Shown: positions 40,541 through 48,895 of the stretch, piece by piece
Layout: each line of letters starts with the position of its first letter
Position numbering within the stretch: position 1 is the stretch's first letter
DNA from: an uncultured Lachnospiraceae bacterium
Lineage (GTDB): Bacteria; Bacillota; Clostridia; Lachnospirales; Lachnospiraceae
NCBI GenBank assembly: GCA_947629525.1
Contig: CANREB010000002.1
Location: forward strand, 1-64,000
Direction of reading: 5' to 3'
DNA: 64,000 nt
The notes under the pieces: generated by a model
The model's input: only the letters and a program-made list of their open reading frames with translations
The model's database searches: none
What the model was told of the DNA's origin: nothing
Made by a program: the position numbers and the translations under genes

Positions 40541-40570
40541 AAAAAGCGCTGCCATTTTTAAGCAGCGCTC
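40541..40570 (-). terminator. Intrinsic terminator after the PilZ gene
   Basis: GAGCGCTGC pairs with GCAGCGCT around a nine-base loop, followed on the minus strand by TTTTTGG. It separates the PilZ gene from the MCP gene. Confidence 0.8.
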
Positions 40571-40596
40571 ATAAAAAACAGCACTCTGTACGCGTA

Positions 40597-40947
40597 TCAG
40601 TTGTTATTCTGATATTTCTCAGCGTCAGACACAACATTGTAAACATCGATACGCTGCAGATCCACTTCAGGCATCCCTATAAATAAGCCGCCATATTCAA
40701 ATGAGTCTGCCGTTTTTTCTATTCTTACTATCTCAATGAATGCGTGAATGACTTCCTTAGTCCAAATAGTAAGGTATGACTCGTAAACAGCGCCCATGTC
40801 AAGCAGTTCGTCGCAGTAAAAACCAATGCCCGTTTTTGACACGTTCCTGATGTCAACGCCGACTTCTTCCTGTTTGCCTGAATCAAGCCTCTTAACAAGC
40901 AGCTTAGACTTTAAATCAATTCTCTTGCTATTCCTTCTCTCAACCAT
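40597..40947 (-). CDS. PilZ-domain cyclic-di-GMP-binding protein
   Basis: A 116-residue stand-alone PilZ domain. The ligand-binding arginine motif is RRNSKR (4-9) and the second motif is NVSKTGIGF (D/N-x-S-x-x-G). Such proteins bind c-di-GMP and change motility or envelope functions through partner contacts. The chemoreceptor downstream fits a motility role, but a terminator lies between them. It has its own promoter overlapping the queA stop. Confidence 0.88.
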   Translation of the reverse strand: MVERRNSKRIDLKSKLLVKRLDSGKQEEVGVDIRNVSKTGIGFYCDELLDMGAVYESYLTIWTKEVIHAFIEIVRIEKTADSFEYGGLFIGMPEVDLQRIDVYNVVSDAEKYQNNN

Positions 40948-40985
40948 ATGCCACTACTCCTTCGTCCAAAACAAATACTACTTTT

Positions 40986-41014
40986 AGTTTATACTACATA
41001 GCTTTTTCTGTCAA
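40986..41014 (-). promoter_or_regulatory. Promoter of the PilZ gene
   Basis: Minus-strand -35 TTGACA (41009-41014), 17 bases, -10 TAAACT (40986-40991). The consensus -35 hexamer overlaps the queA stop codon (41011-41013). Confidence 0.65.
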
Positions 41015-42045
41015 CTTATAAACATCGCATCTCCGAAAGAAAAAAATCTATATCGCTCCTTCACTGCCGTTTTATACGCATTAAGCACGTTCTCGCGTCC
41101 CGCAAGCGCGGACACAAGCATTATAAGCGTTGACTCCGGCAGATGAAAATTCGTTATAAGCCTGTCAAGTACCTTGAACTTATATCCGGGATAAATAAAA
41201 ATCTCCGTATTTCCGCTTCCTGCCCTCACTCTGCCCGTATCGTCGGACGCACTCTCCACGGTACGGCAGCTCGTAGTGCCTACGCATACAATTTTCCCGC
41301 CCGCTTCCTTTGTGCTGTTGATGATCCGTGCCGCCTCGTCAGTCACTTCATAATATTCCGAGTGCATATGATGATTTAAAAGATTGTCCTCTTTCACGGG
41401 GCGGAAAGTTCCAAGCCCTACGTGCAGTGTGACATAAGCAATCTTTACTCCTTTATCCTCAACCCGTGCAAGCAGTTCTTTTGTAAAATGCAGCCCTGCC
41501 GTCGGTGCGGCGGCAGAGCCTTCATATTTGGCATAAACTGTCTGATAGCGGTCTCTGTCTTTAAGCTTATGAGTGATATACGGCGGCAGGGGCATTTCCC
41601 CAAGCCTGTCCAAAACCTCTTCAAAGATGCCGTCATATGAAAATCTTATCAGCCTGTTGCCCTCATCCGCTATTTCGATGACTTCACCGGTCAAAGTGCC
41701 GCCGCCAAAGCTTATAACAGCGCCGACTCTCGCTTTTTTTCCGGGTCTTACCAAAGTCTCCCATACATCGTTTTCACGGCGTTTGAGCAGAAGCACTTCT
41801 ATAGCGGCGCCTGTCTCAGCCTTAACTCCCATCAGCCTTGCTGGTATTACCTTGGTGTTGTTCAGCACAAGGCAGTCGCCCTCATTCAGATAATCGAGTA
41901 TATCTGAAAATACTTTATGTTCGACCGCCCCTGTCTCTTTATCCAAAACCATAAGCCTTGATGCAGACCTGTCCTCAAGCGGATCCTGCGCTATAAGTTC
42001 ATCAGGAAGCTCAAAGTAAAAGTCTTTTTTCAGCAGCTCATCCAT
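41011..42045 (-). CDS. queA: S-adenosylmethionine:tRNA ribosyltransferase-isomerase
   Basis: Adds the epoxycyclopentanediol moiety of queuosine to preQ1-modified tRNAs, using SAM as ribosyl donor. 344 residues; [27 protein letters not shown] in the first 30, [24 protein letters not shown] and [21 protein letters not shown] are diagnostic. ATG 42045 is preferred over a TTG four codons earlier, since GGAGG stands five bases ahead. It starts 12 bases after pheT, placing it in the T-box-controlled unit. Confidence 0.95.
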   Translation of the reverse strand: MDELLKKDFYFELPDELIAQDPLEDRSASRLMVLDKETGAVEHKVFSDILDYLNEGDCLVLNNTKVIPARLMGVKAETGAAIEVLLLKRRENDVWETLVRPGKKARVGAVISFGGGTLTGEVIEIADEGNRLIRFSYDGIFEEVLDRLGEMPLPPYITHKLKDRDRYQTVYAKYEGSAAAPTAGLHFTKELLARVEDKGVKIAYVTLHVGLGTFRPVKEDNLLNHHMHSEYYEVTDEAARIINSTKEAGGKIVCVGTTSCRTVESASDDTGRVRAGSGNTEIFIYPGYKFKVLDRLITNFHLPESTLIMLVSALAGRENVLNAYKTAVKERYRFFSFGDAMFIS

Positions 42046-42057
42046 ATTTTCCTCCAA

Positions 42058-44478
42058 CTAAGCCCTGAGCTCTATTCCAAGCGCCTCAAGACCGTTCAGA
42101 ATTTTTTTCATTACGGACGATACGTCATTATCCTCCAAAGTCCTGTCTTTTGCCCTGAAAGTAATCGAATATGCGACCGATTTAAATCCTGCTTTTATCT
42201 GCGCGCCCTCGTAGATGTCAAACAACTGATATCCTTCAAGTATTTTGCCTCCGCGCTGTTCGATGACATCTTCGATATCGCCGACAAGGACAGCTTTGGG
42301 AACTACCATGCTTATATCGCGTGACACGGCAGGATATTTGGCAATGCCCTCATATTTTCTGTCAAATGACGCAAGCTTAACAACCTCGGGCATATCCAGT
42401 ACAGCCACATACACCTTAGTGTCCATGTCGTAATTATCAGCCACATCAGGGTGAAGCTCACCTAAAAATCCAACCACGGTATCATTATATTTAACAAGCG
42501 CCTGACGCCCCGGGTGCAGGAAGCTCTTCTTTGCATCGGGATCGTATTTCGGCTTTTTACGCATACTGATGCTTTCAAAAAATTCTTCGATAACACCCTT
42601 CATCGTGAAGAAATCACCGTCGCCGTACATTCCAAGCGTAAACTGCATCCTCTCGTCGGGATAGTCAACTACGGGCACGCTCTTTGGAATGTAAATATTT
42701 CCAAGTTCATAAAGGCGTACATTTTTGTTCCTTCTGTTATAATTAGTTGACAATGATGTCAGAATGCCATTGAGTGAAATGGTTCTCATGATTGAGAAAT
42801 CCTCGCCCAACGGATTTGAGATAGTCACCGTCTGCCTGAGCGGACTGTCTGCGGGGATAAGCAGCCTGTCAAATACTTTGGGGCTTTCAAACGAATAACA
42901 CATACCTTGTGAAAAACCGCAGTACTCCGCTATATCCCGCGCTTTCTCCTCGATCCTGAGTTTAAATGTAAGCTTACCTGTCGTAGCTTCTCCACTCGGA
43001 AGCGTCGTCGGTATCTTGTCATATCCGTAAAATCTTGCGACCTCCTCCGCAATATCGGCAAAACACTCTATATCCTGCCTGAACGACGGTGCTGTCAGCA
43101 TATTCGTCTTCTCATCATATATAATCTCAAGCCTTTTGAATATTTCCAACATCTCATCTCTTGAAATGTCTGTACCGAGAAACTTATTTATCTTTTCGGG
43201 TTCAAACGCAACCTGCCTAAGCTCTTTCAAAGGCGCTTTGACATCGACCATGCCGTCAACGACCTCGCCGCAGCCAAGCATTTCAATAAGCTGACATGCC
43301 CTGTTTATCGCAGCCTCGGCATTTCTCGGGTCAAGTCCTTTTTCAAAAATACCCGATGCGTCCGTGCGAAGCCCGATGCGCTTTGCTGACTTTCTGATGT
43401 TCGCACCGTTAAACGTAGCCGCCTCAAAAAGCACGGTCTTCACATCATCGGTAATCTTGGAATTTTCGCCGCCCATAATGCCCGCTATGCCTATCTCCTT
43501 TTCGGCGTCGCATATCATGAGCACATCTGAGTCAAGCTTCCTCATCTGTCCGTCAAGAGTCTGAAACTCGTCGCCGTCATTGGCGCGCCTTACTATTATC
43601 TTATTTCCCGCTACAGTGCTTAAATCAAACGCGTGCATGGGCTGACCGTATTCCATCATCACATAGTTTGTAATGTCAACAAGATTGTTGATAGGTCTTA
43701 TGCCGCAAGCCGCAAGCCTTCTCTGCATCCATTCGGGCGAAGGGGCGATTTTGATATTTTTGCAGACCCTTGCGCAATAACGCGGACATAGATCTGTGTC
43801 TTTTACTTCCACGAAAATATAGTTGTTCACATCGTCGCCACATCCTTTGATATCCACTACAGGCGGCACAAAAGGCTTTCTAAATGTAGCCGCTGCTTCC
43901 CTTGCTATGCCTAATACGCTGTAACAGTCAACGCGGTTTGAAGTGACCTCATACTCGACAACAGTATCGTGAAGCCCCAGTGCCTCCACAGCATCCGCAC
44001 CGGGCTCGACTTTCTTTCTGAATACATATACTCCGTTTTCGGGCGCTTCGGGGTACATATCCCTGCTTGAGCCAAGCTCCTCGATAGAGCACATCATACC
44101 GTTTGACTCTACTCCGCGCAATTTGCCCGATTTTATCTTTACTCCGTTTTCGGGCAGAGGACTGCCGTCATGCCCGCCTGCGACCTTTCCGCCGTCAAGC
44201 ACTACAGGCACGTAATCGCCCTCGCTTAAATTGGGCGCACCTGTTACGATCTGTATTGTTTCAGCGCCTATATTTACCTGACATATGATAAGCTTGTCGG
44301 CGTCGGGATGACGCTCTATCTTGTCAATGCGGCCTACTACTATTTTTTCAAGATTTTTGTCAAGGCGTTCATGCCCCTCGACCTTTGTGCCCGAAAGCGT
44401 CATGGCGTCACAGTATTCCTTGTCGCCACACGAAAGCTCAGGCACATATTCTTTTATCCAAGATAACGGTGTGTTCAT
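42058..44478 (-). CDS. pheT: Phenylalanyl-tRNA synthetase beta subunit
   Basis: An 806-residue subunit of the (alpha-beta)2 synthetase. Domains in order: N-terminal core, tRNA-binding EMAP-like domain (about 40-150, VVGRIDKIERHPDADKLIICQV), B3/B4 editing domain, B5 DNA-binding-like domain, catalytic-like core and C-terminal FDX-ACB anticodon domain (KYPAVSRDISMVVP). Length is normal. It follows pheS by 29 bases. Confidence 0.96.
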   Translation of the reverse strand: MNTPLSWIKEYVPELSCGDKEYCDAMTLSGTKVEGHERLDKNLEKIVVGRIDKIERHPDADKLIICQVNIGAETIQIVTGAPNLSEGDYVPVVLDGGKVAGGHDGSPLPENGVKIKSGKLRGVESNGMMCSIEELGSSRDMYPEAPENGVYVFRKKVEPGADAVEALGLHDTVVEYEVTSNRVDCYSVLGIAREAAATFRKPFVPPVVDIKGCGDDVNNYIFVEVKDTDLCPRYCARVCKNIKIAPSPEWMQRRLAACGIRPINNLVDITNYVMMEYGQPMHAFDLSTVAGNKIIVRRANDGDEFQTLDGQMRKLDSDVLMICDAEKEIGIAGIMGGENSKITDDVKTVLFEAATFNGANIRKSAKRIGLRTDASGIFEKGLDPRNAEAAINRACQLIEMLGCGEVVDGMVDVKAPLKELRQVAFEPEKINKFLGTDISRDEMLEIFKRLEIIYDEKTNMLTAPSFRQDIECFADIAEEVARFYGYDKIPTTLPSGEATTGKLTFKLRIEEKARDIAEYCGFSQGMCYSFESPKVFDRLLIPADSPLRQTVTISNPLGEDFSIMRTISLNGILTSLSTNYNRRNKNVRLYELGNIYIPKSVPVVDYPDERMQFTLGMYGDGDFFTMKGVIEEFFESISMRKKPKYDPDAKKSFLHPGRQALVKYNDTVVGFLGELHPDVADNYDMDTKVYVAVLDMPEVVKLASFDRKYEGIAKYPAVSRDISMVVPKAVLVGDIEDVIEQRGGKILEGYQLFDIYEGAQIKAGFKSVAYSITFRAKDRTLEDNDVSSVMKKILNGLEALGIELRA

Positions 44479-44507
44479 TTTCTTCCTCTCCTATCTATCA
44501 TCAATTA

Positions 44508-45527
44508 TCAGAACTGCTTAAGGAAACGTATATCATTTTCATAAAGCAGACGCATATCGTCGATTTCATATTTGAGCAGCGCAATCCTCTCCAAGCCTAC
44601 GCCAAAGGCAAAGCCCGAATATTCCTCGGGATCTATATTGCACATACGAAGGACTTTCGGATGCACCATGCCGCAGCCAAGGATCTCGATCCACCCCTCG
44701 CCTTTACAGAAACGGCATCCGCTGCCGCCGCACTTAAAGCACGAGACATCCATCTCCGCCGACGGTTCCGTAAACGGGAAATGATGCGGTCTGAATTTTA
44801 CTTTTGTATCCTCGCCGAAAAGCTCCCTTGCAAACTCCGCAAGCGTTCCCTTAAGATCGGCAAAAGTTATGTTTTTGTCAACTACAAGTCCCTCTATCTG
44901 GTGAAAAGACGGTGAGTGCGTCGCGTCAACCTCATCTGCCCTGAACACGCGTCCCGGCGCTATCATTCTGATAGGAAGCCTGCCTTTCTCCATTTCATGT
45001 ATCTGCACGCCTGATGTCTGCGTCCTGAGCAGGATATCACCATTGACATAAAATGTGTCCTGTTCATCCTTTGCGGGATGGTCTGCCGGAATATTCAGCG
45101 CCTCAAAATTGTAATAATCCTTTTCAACCTCGGGACCTTCCACAACTTCATAGCCCATTCCTATAAATATGCGTTCAACCTCTTCAAGCGCGATCGTATT
45201 CGGATGACGGTGTCCCATGTTGCTTTTCTGCGCCGGAAGCGTAACGTCGATCACTTCCGCTTTCATTTTCGCCTCGCGAAGCTTTCTTTCCATATTTGTC
45301 TTTGCTTCGTCAAGCATTTTTTCAATTTCTTCTCTCGCCTCATTTACAAGCTGTCCTATCTTTGGTCGGTCTTCCGGTGCCACATCTTTCATGCTTTTTA
45401 AGACGGATGTAATCTCGCCTTTTTTGCCAAGGAAGTTGACGCGCACATCGTTTAATTTGTCAAGCGCATCGCTCTCGTTGATCTGGCGTATTGCCTCTTC
45501 TTTGAGCTTTTCCAGTTTTTCTTTCAT
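44508..45527 (-). CDS. pheS: Phenylalanyl-tRNA synthetase alpha subunit
   Basis: A 339-residue class II catalytic subunit. N-terminal coiled-coil (LEKLKEEAIRQINESDALDKL) contacts tRNA; catalytic motifs include MGHRHP, FYNFEALNIPADHPAKD-like YYNFEALNIPADHP, QIHEM, ATHSPSFHQIEG and FAFGVGLERIALLKY. The CFKCGGSGCRFCKGEGW insert has four cysteines of a likely metal site, common in this family. ATG 45527 has GGAGGATTTTATTG; the frame continuing upstream into the leader is not translated. Confidence 0.96.
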   Translation of the reverse strand: MKEKLEKLKEEAIRQINESDALDKLNDVRVNFLGKKGEITSVLKSMKDVAPEDRPKIGQLVNEAREEIEKMLDEAKTNMERKLREAKMKAEVIDVTLPAQKSNMGHRHPNTIALEEVERIFIGMGYEVVEGPEVEKDYYNFEALNIPADHPAKDEQDTFYVNGDILLRTQTSGVQIHEMEKGRLPIRMIAPGRVFRADEVDATHSPSFHQIEGLVVDKNITFADLKGTLAEFARELFGEDTKVKFRPHHFPFTEPSAEMDVSCFKCGGSGCRFCKGEGWIEILGCGMVHPKVLRMCNIDPEEYSGFAFGVGLERIALLKYEIDDMRLLYENDIRFLKQF

Positions 45528-45540
45528 CAATAAAATCCTC

Positions 45541-45816
45541 CATTCTCGTATAATACAAAAGTCCCTCGCAGCAAAAGCTGCAAGGGACGAATAAACCGCG
45601 GTACCACCCTGATTTAAAGTATTATTACAATACTTCACACTCATTGGCATAACGTGCCGATACGTTCTTTCCTACAATGCGCGTCTGATACGCACACTTC
45701 AAAAAGACTGCTCCGGTGGGAAATTCGCCATTATGCCTGAACTGTAGGAAGCTTACAGCCGATGACTTCCATTCTCTGGCAGAAAACATAATGCTACTAT
45801 GCACCTTCACCGCATT
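45541..45816 (-). ncRNA. Phenylalanine T-box leader of pheS-pheT
   Basis: The conserved T-box sequence AGGGTGGTACCGCGG is at 45596-45610, which pairs with uncharged tRNA acceptor ends. Downstream, GTCCCTTGCAGC/GCTGCGAGGGAC (45561-45588) plus a T run forms the terminator that is avoided when tRNA-Phe is uncharged. The Stem I region spans about 45700-45816; a UUC in it (45720-45722) is the candidate specifier codon, matching Phe. Confidence 0.9.
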
Positions 45817-45822
45817 TATTTT

Positions 45823-45851
45823 ATGATATGCCATTAAGCGGGAAATGTCAA
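45823..45851 (-). promoter_or_regulatory. Promoter of the pheST-queA unit
   Basis: Minus-strand -35 TTGACA (45846-45851), 17 bases, -10 TATCAT (45823-45828), directly ahead of the T-box leader. Confidence 0.75.
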
Positions 45852-45915
45852 GGGATATTTTTGTTTGTCGTATATTGTCAGATAAATATTGAAGCGTAAA
45901 AGAACCCTTTTGCTG

Positions 45916-47568
45916 TTACAGCATATACGGCACTTTGTCAAAATATTCACTTTCCGAAACGCCGTCAATATAAAGCGTCCTGCCGCTTTCCGACTGCTCT
46001 ATGGTGAAATCGATCTCGCCGTTGTCTCCCGTAAACACGATGCCGCCATTGTCGTCATTCTCTACAATCTCAAAATATGCTTTATCCTTATTGTTTGTGC
46101 CCGTGATATAGAGCATCGTGCCGACCGCAAGCTTAGCCGCACCGCCGTTTTGCACCACAGGCAGCTCTTTCGTCACTGTCATAACGTACTGAGACTCCGT
46201 CGTAATATACTTCTTATCAGTATTTGTGTAAAATATCTCTTCTGTCTGTTCAAGCTTTCCGTCATCCGTAAACTTGTATGTCATATCCGAAGAATATGTG
46301 CCGAAAATATTCACATCCACGTCAAAACTGAGCCTGTCTGTACCGATATTTTCACCTGTTATCATGGAATTTGCAAGCTCGTCGCACTTTACGATGTCGC
46401 CGCCCGTGATTTCATAGACAAACGAAGCGCCATCCGCGGAAACGATCATAAAAGTCCTGCCCTGCGCGTTTCTCACCACATACGCGCCCTGAAAATAGCC
46501 TGTTGAAATCTGTTCGCCCGCCTCTTTGACAACCAGTACCACCTCGCCTGCATCATTTTCACTGTATGTCGAATTGAGCGAAATCTCCCCGCTTTCTCCG
46601 AGAAACGCCGACATATCCACATTCGCTGAAACGCCTGCCACAAACTCTCCCTTAGGCGCAAGGTATTTTTCATTCATATATTTACCAAACTGCGAATACG
46701 GCAATGTGACAACCGCCTGCCCCATCGCGTAAGGTCCTACCTCATAAGGCTGAAACACTATGACGATCCCTGTCGCGTTCAGATACCAGCTCGGTTCATA
46801 CTCTCCGCCGAATGTACTGCCTACAGTCTCGGTATACTCAGGGAAAAGCCCCTCGCCATAATCCTCATAGAGTTTGTCTGTCACATACGGCACTGCCTCT
46901 GCGCGGAAACTTTCCATATCGGTAATCATATCTTCAAACTTTAATTCACTGCCGCTTTCCACATCGACTGTATATCCGTAGGTAATATAACTGCCATGAG
47001 CTCCTCCCCAAAATTCATAATCCGTATTTGAAAAGCTTATGACACTGCTGTCACTTCTCTCAAGGCTGGCTGTCTTGTCCATATAGTAGGTCGGAAACTG
47101 CGATATGTCATAATCCTCCAGTTCTTTCATTCCCTGAAGATGATTTTGCGCCTCCTGTGTCATGTTGTCTATTATATCGGTATTGTCTTTTCCATAATAA
47201 CTTTCGACTGTTTTCTTCAAGGCATCAAACCCGTCAGAAGTAATCTCAACAAGCGCATGGCTTTCTGTCACGATAAGTACTTCGCCTGTGTCGTCGTATA
47301 TTTTTTTATCTTCACTTGTTTTTATTGAAACTGCGGGTGCTTTTGCTGCTGTGGTTTCATCTGCTGTCTGTGTTTGTTCCTCGTCAGTCTGCTCTTGTGA
47401 TGTCTGTGTGGTTTCTTCGCTGATTTTGTTTTCTGTGTCTGTTTCGCTGATATCTATTGTTTCTTGGGGGGGTTGGTCCTGATTGGATGGTTTTTGTGAG
47501 CAGCCGCCTACGGCAAGTGTACATGTGCATGATAAAAGCAGTGTTAGGAATTTTATAGTTTTTTTCAT
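45916..47568 (-). CDS. Lipoprotein with RsiV-like DUF3298 domain
   Basis: A 550-residue lipoprotein: lipobox ending in VGGC (Cys23), then a low-complexity Gln/Glu/Thr-rich spacer (about 25-75), then a domain of the PdaC/RsiV (DUF4163-DUF3298) type. Its marks are NTDYEFWGGAHGSYITYGYTV and FQPYEVGPYAMGQ with VVTLPYSQF. Some family members bind lysozyme or act as anti-sigma sensors, but there is no sigma gene here and no transmembrane anti-sigma part. The C-terminal third is unassigned. ATG 47568 has AAGGAGAAACAAC; 50 bases upstream lies repeat copy 3. Confidence 0.8.
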   Translation of the reverse strand: MKKTIKFLTLLLSCTCTLAVGGCSQKPSNQDQPPQETIDISETDTENKISEETTQTSQEQTDEEQTQTADETTAAKAPAVSIKTSEDKKIYDDTGEVLIVTESHALVEITSDGFDALKKTVESYYGKDNTDIIDNMTQEAQNHLQGMKELEDYDISQFPTYYMDKTASLERSDSSVISFSNTDYEFWGGAHGSYITYGYTVDVESGSELKFEDMITDMESFRAEAVPYVTDKLYEDYGEGLFPEYTETVGSTFGGEYEPSWYLNATGIVIVFQPYEVGPYAMGQAVVTLPYSQFGKYMNEKYLAPKGEFVAGVSANVDMSAFLGESGEISLNSTYSENDAGEVVLVVKEAGEQISTGYFQGAYVVRNAQGRTFMIVSADGASFVYEITGGDIVKCDELANSMITGENIGTDRLSFDVDVNIFGTYSSDMTYKFTDDGKLEQTEEIFYTNTDKKYITTESQYVMTVTKELPVVQNGGAAKLAVGTMLYITGTNNKDKAYFEIVENDDNGGIVFTGDNGEIDFTIEQSESGRTLYIDGVSESEYFDKVPYML

Positions 47569-47618
47569 GTTGTTTCTCCTTCTGATTGGTTGATTGGTTG
47601 ATTTAAGGGTGTTGCATG

Positions 47619-47950
47619 CCACTACGCCAGCCCAATCGGTGTCATGCATCAAATTCAGACACGCTTGCGCTCCCAAAAAGCGTAGCGGACACTAAGCTCA
47701 GCGGCGCTTTTTAAGCTTGCTTCGCTAAGTGCCGACGCTTTTTGAAGGTCTGAATTTGATGCATGACACCGATTGGGCTTCAATTCCGTTTTTTTTGCCT
47801 TGAGATTATGCCTTGAGATTATCAGTGACACTCAAGTGTCTTTTCAACACTGTAGAATTTAGGACAAATATACAAAATAAGCGGTGCATTGCGACAGCAG
47901 CAACGCGTTTTTGTATATTTGCCCTAAATTCGGTCGTCTTAGAACACCCT
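47619..47950 (-). repeat. Interspersed double-hairpin repeat, copy 3 (divergent stems)
   Basis: Loops are almost identical to copies 1 and 2, but the stems differ. Hairpin A arms (47629-47659 and the matching right arm, about 47748-47778) are perfectly complementary although seven positions differ from copy 1. Hairpin B arms (47855-47877 and 47909-47931) differ at five positions, four fully compensated and one left as a minus-strand G-U. The spacer between the hairpins is unrelated to copy 1. It fills the gap 47569-48051. Short flanking AGGGTGTT/AACACCCT (47606-47613, 47943-47950) are inverted but not found at the other copies. Confidence 0.9.
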
Positions 47951-48051
47951 ATCCACCTTTATATTTTATAAGGCAATTCTAGCATTATAAAAAATAGTTG
48001 TAAATACGTGTACCCAAATCTTAACGATTTCCGCTATCACCGCTATCACCG

Positions 48052-48867
48052 TTATCCGCTTTTCTCCATTATCCACTTGTTTACCAGTGCTCCGCAGAAA
48101 AATATATAAATGCAGAAATAAAGCCATATCATGACAATGATTATCGTGGTGAGGCTTCCGTACATTGAAAATCCGTCAAAATAGTCGATATATACTGAGA
48201 ACGCGAAGGAATACAGCGTCCAAAATACTGATGTAAACACTGCTCCGGGGTAATGCGCGCTCCATGAGAGTTGATTGTCAGGCAGCATGCTGTACATGGT
48301 GCAGAAAACTACCGAAATCATGCATGCCACAAAGATATGACGCAGGCTTCCTATGACTTTCCACACGTTTGCCGCAAATCCGTCGTCGGGTATCAGCATC
48401 TTTGCCATAGTATTTCCAAACACTAAAATTCCTATCGACAATATTATTGCCACTAAAAGGAACAAGGTATAAAACGCCGCTTCAAGTCTTATCAGTATAT
48501 AGTTACGTGATTCTTCGATGTTATATATGTGGTTTAGTCCCCGCATCAGCGCAAGGACGCCTTTTGACGCCGACCATATAACAACGATAGCCGAAAATGA
48601 CAGCAGCGTCACATTATCCCCGTGATAGCTGTTTATTATTCCCATGAGGAAGCTGTATACTCTGTCGGGTATGACTGCCTGCGATATATTGACCATTTCA
48701 GTCTGTGCTATCGCGCTTCTTGGTATCAAGCCGCTTATAAGCATTATCATAGGGATGATAGACAAAAACAAAAAGAACGCAGCGCCCGAAGCGTAGGCTG
48801 CCACCTCCGCCTCGGCAATAGTTCTGCGTATCTGCTTTTGCAGCTCATATATCCTGTTTCTCACCAT
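48052..48867 (-). CDS. YihY/BrkB family membrane protein
   Basis: A 271-residue protein with about six transmembrane helices. N-terminal AYASGAAFFLFLSIIPMIMLISGLIP and the central WSASKGVLALMRGLNHIYNI are diagnostic of the family formerly called ribonuclease BN. Function is unsettled. It starts 28 bases after the SpoIID-like gene stop, so the two are probably co-transcribed. Confidence 0.9.
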   Translation of the reverse strand: MVRNRIYELQKQIRRTIAEAEVAAYASGAAFFLFLSIIPMIMLISGLIPRSAIAQTEMVNISQAVIPDRVYSFLMGIINSYHGDNVTLLSFSAIVVIWSASKGVLALMRGLNHIYNIEESRNYILIRLEAAFYTLFLLVAIILSIGILVFGNTMAKMLIPDDGFAANVWKVIGSLRHIFVACMISVVFCTMYSMLPDNQLSWSAHYPGAVFTSVFWTLYSFAFSVYIDYFDGFSMYGSLTTIIIVMIWLYFCIYIFFCGALVNKWIMEKSG

Positions 48868-48895
48868 TTGATAATTCCCGCCTTAATAGACTTTT

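Noticed and set aside
45625..45834. 69-codon minus-strand frame in the pheS leader
   Set aside because: It overlaps the T-box Stem I region; the RNA structure explains the sequence and no ribosome site is present.
45889..46506. 205-codon plus-strand frame
   Set aside because: Antisense to the DUF3298 lipoprotein; composition and lack of start signals mark it as a shadow.
47583..47604. Tandem TGATTGGT repeats upstream of the lipoprotein gene
   Set aside because: Only two and a half units; real but too short to claim a function or phase-variation role.
47606..47950. 8-bp inverted AGGGTGTT/AACACCCT as transposon ends of repeat copy 3
   Set aside because: Not found at copies 1 and 2, so it is probably chance or a local remnant.
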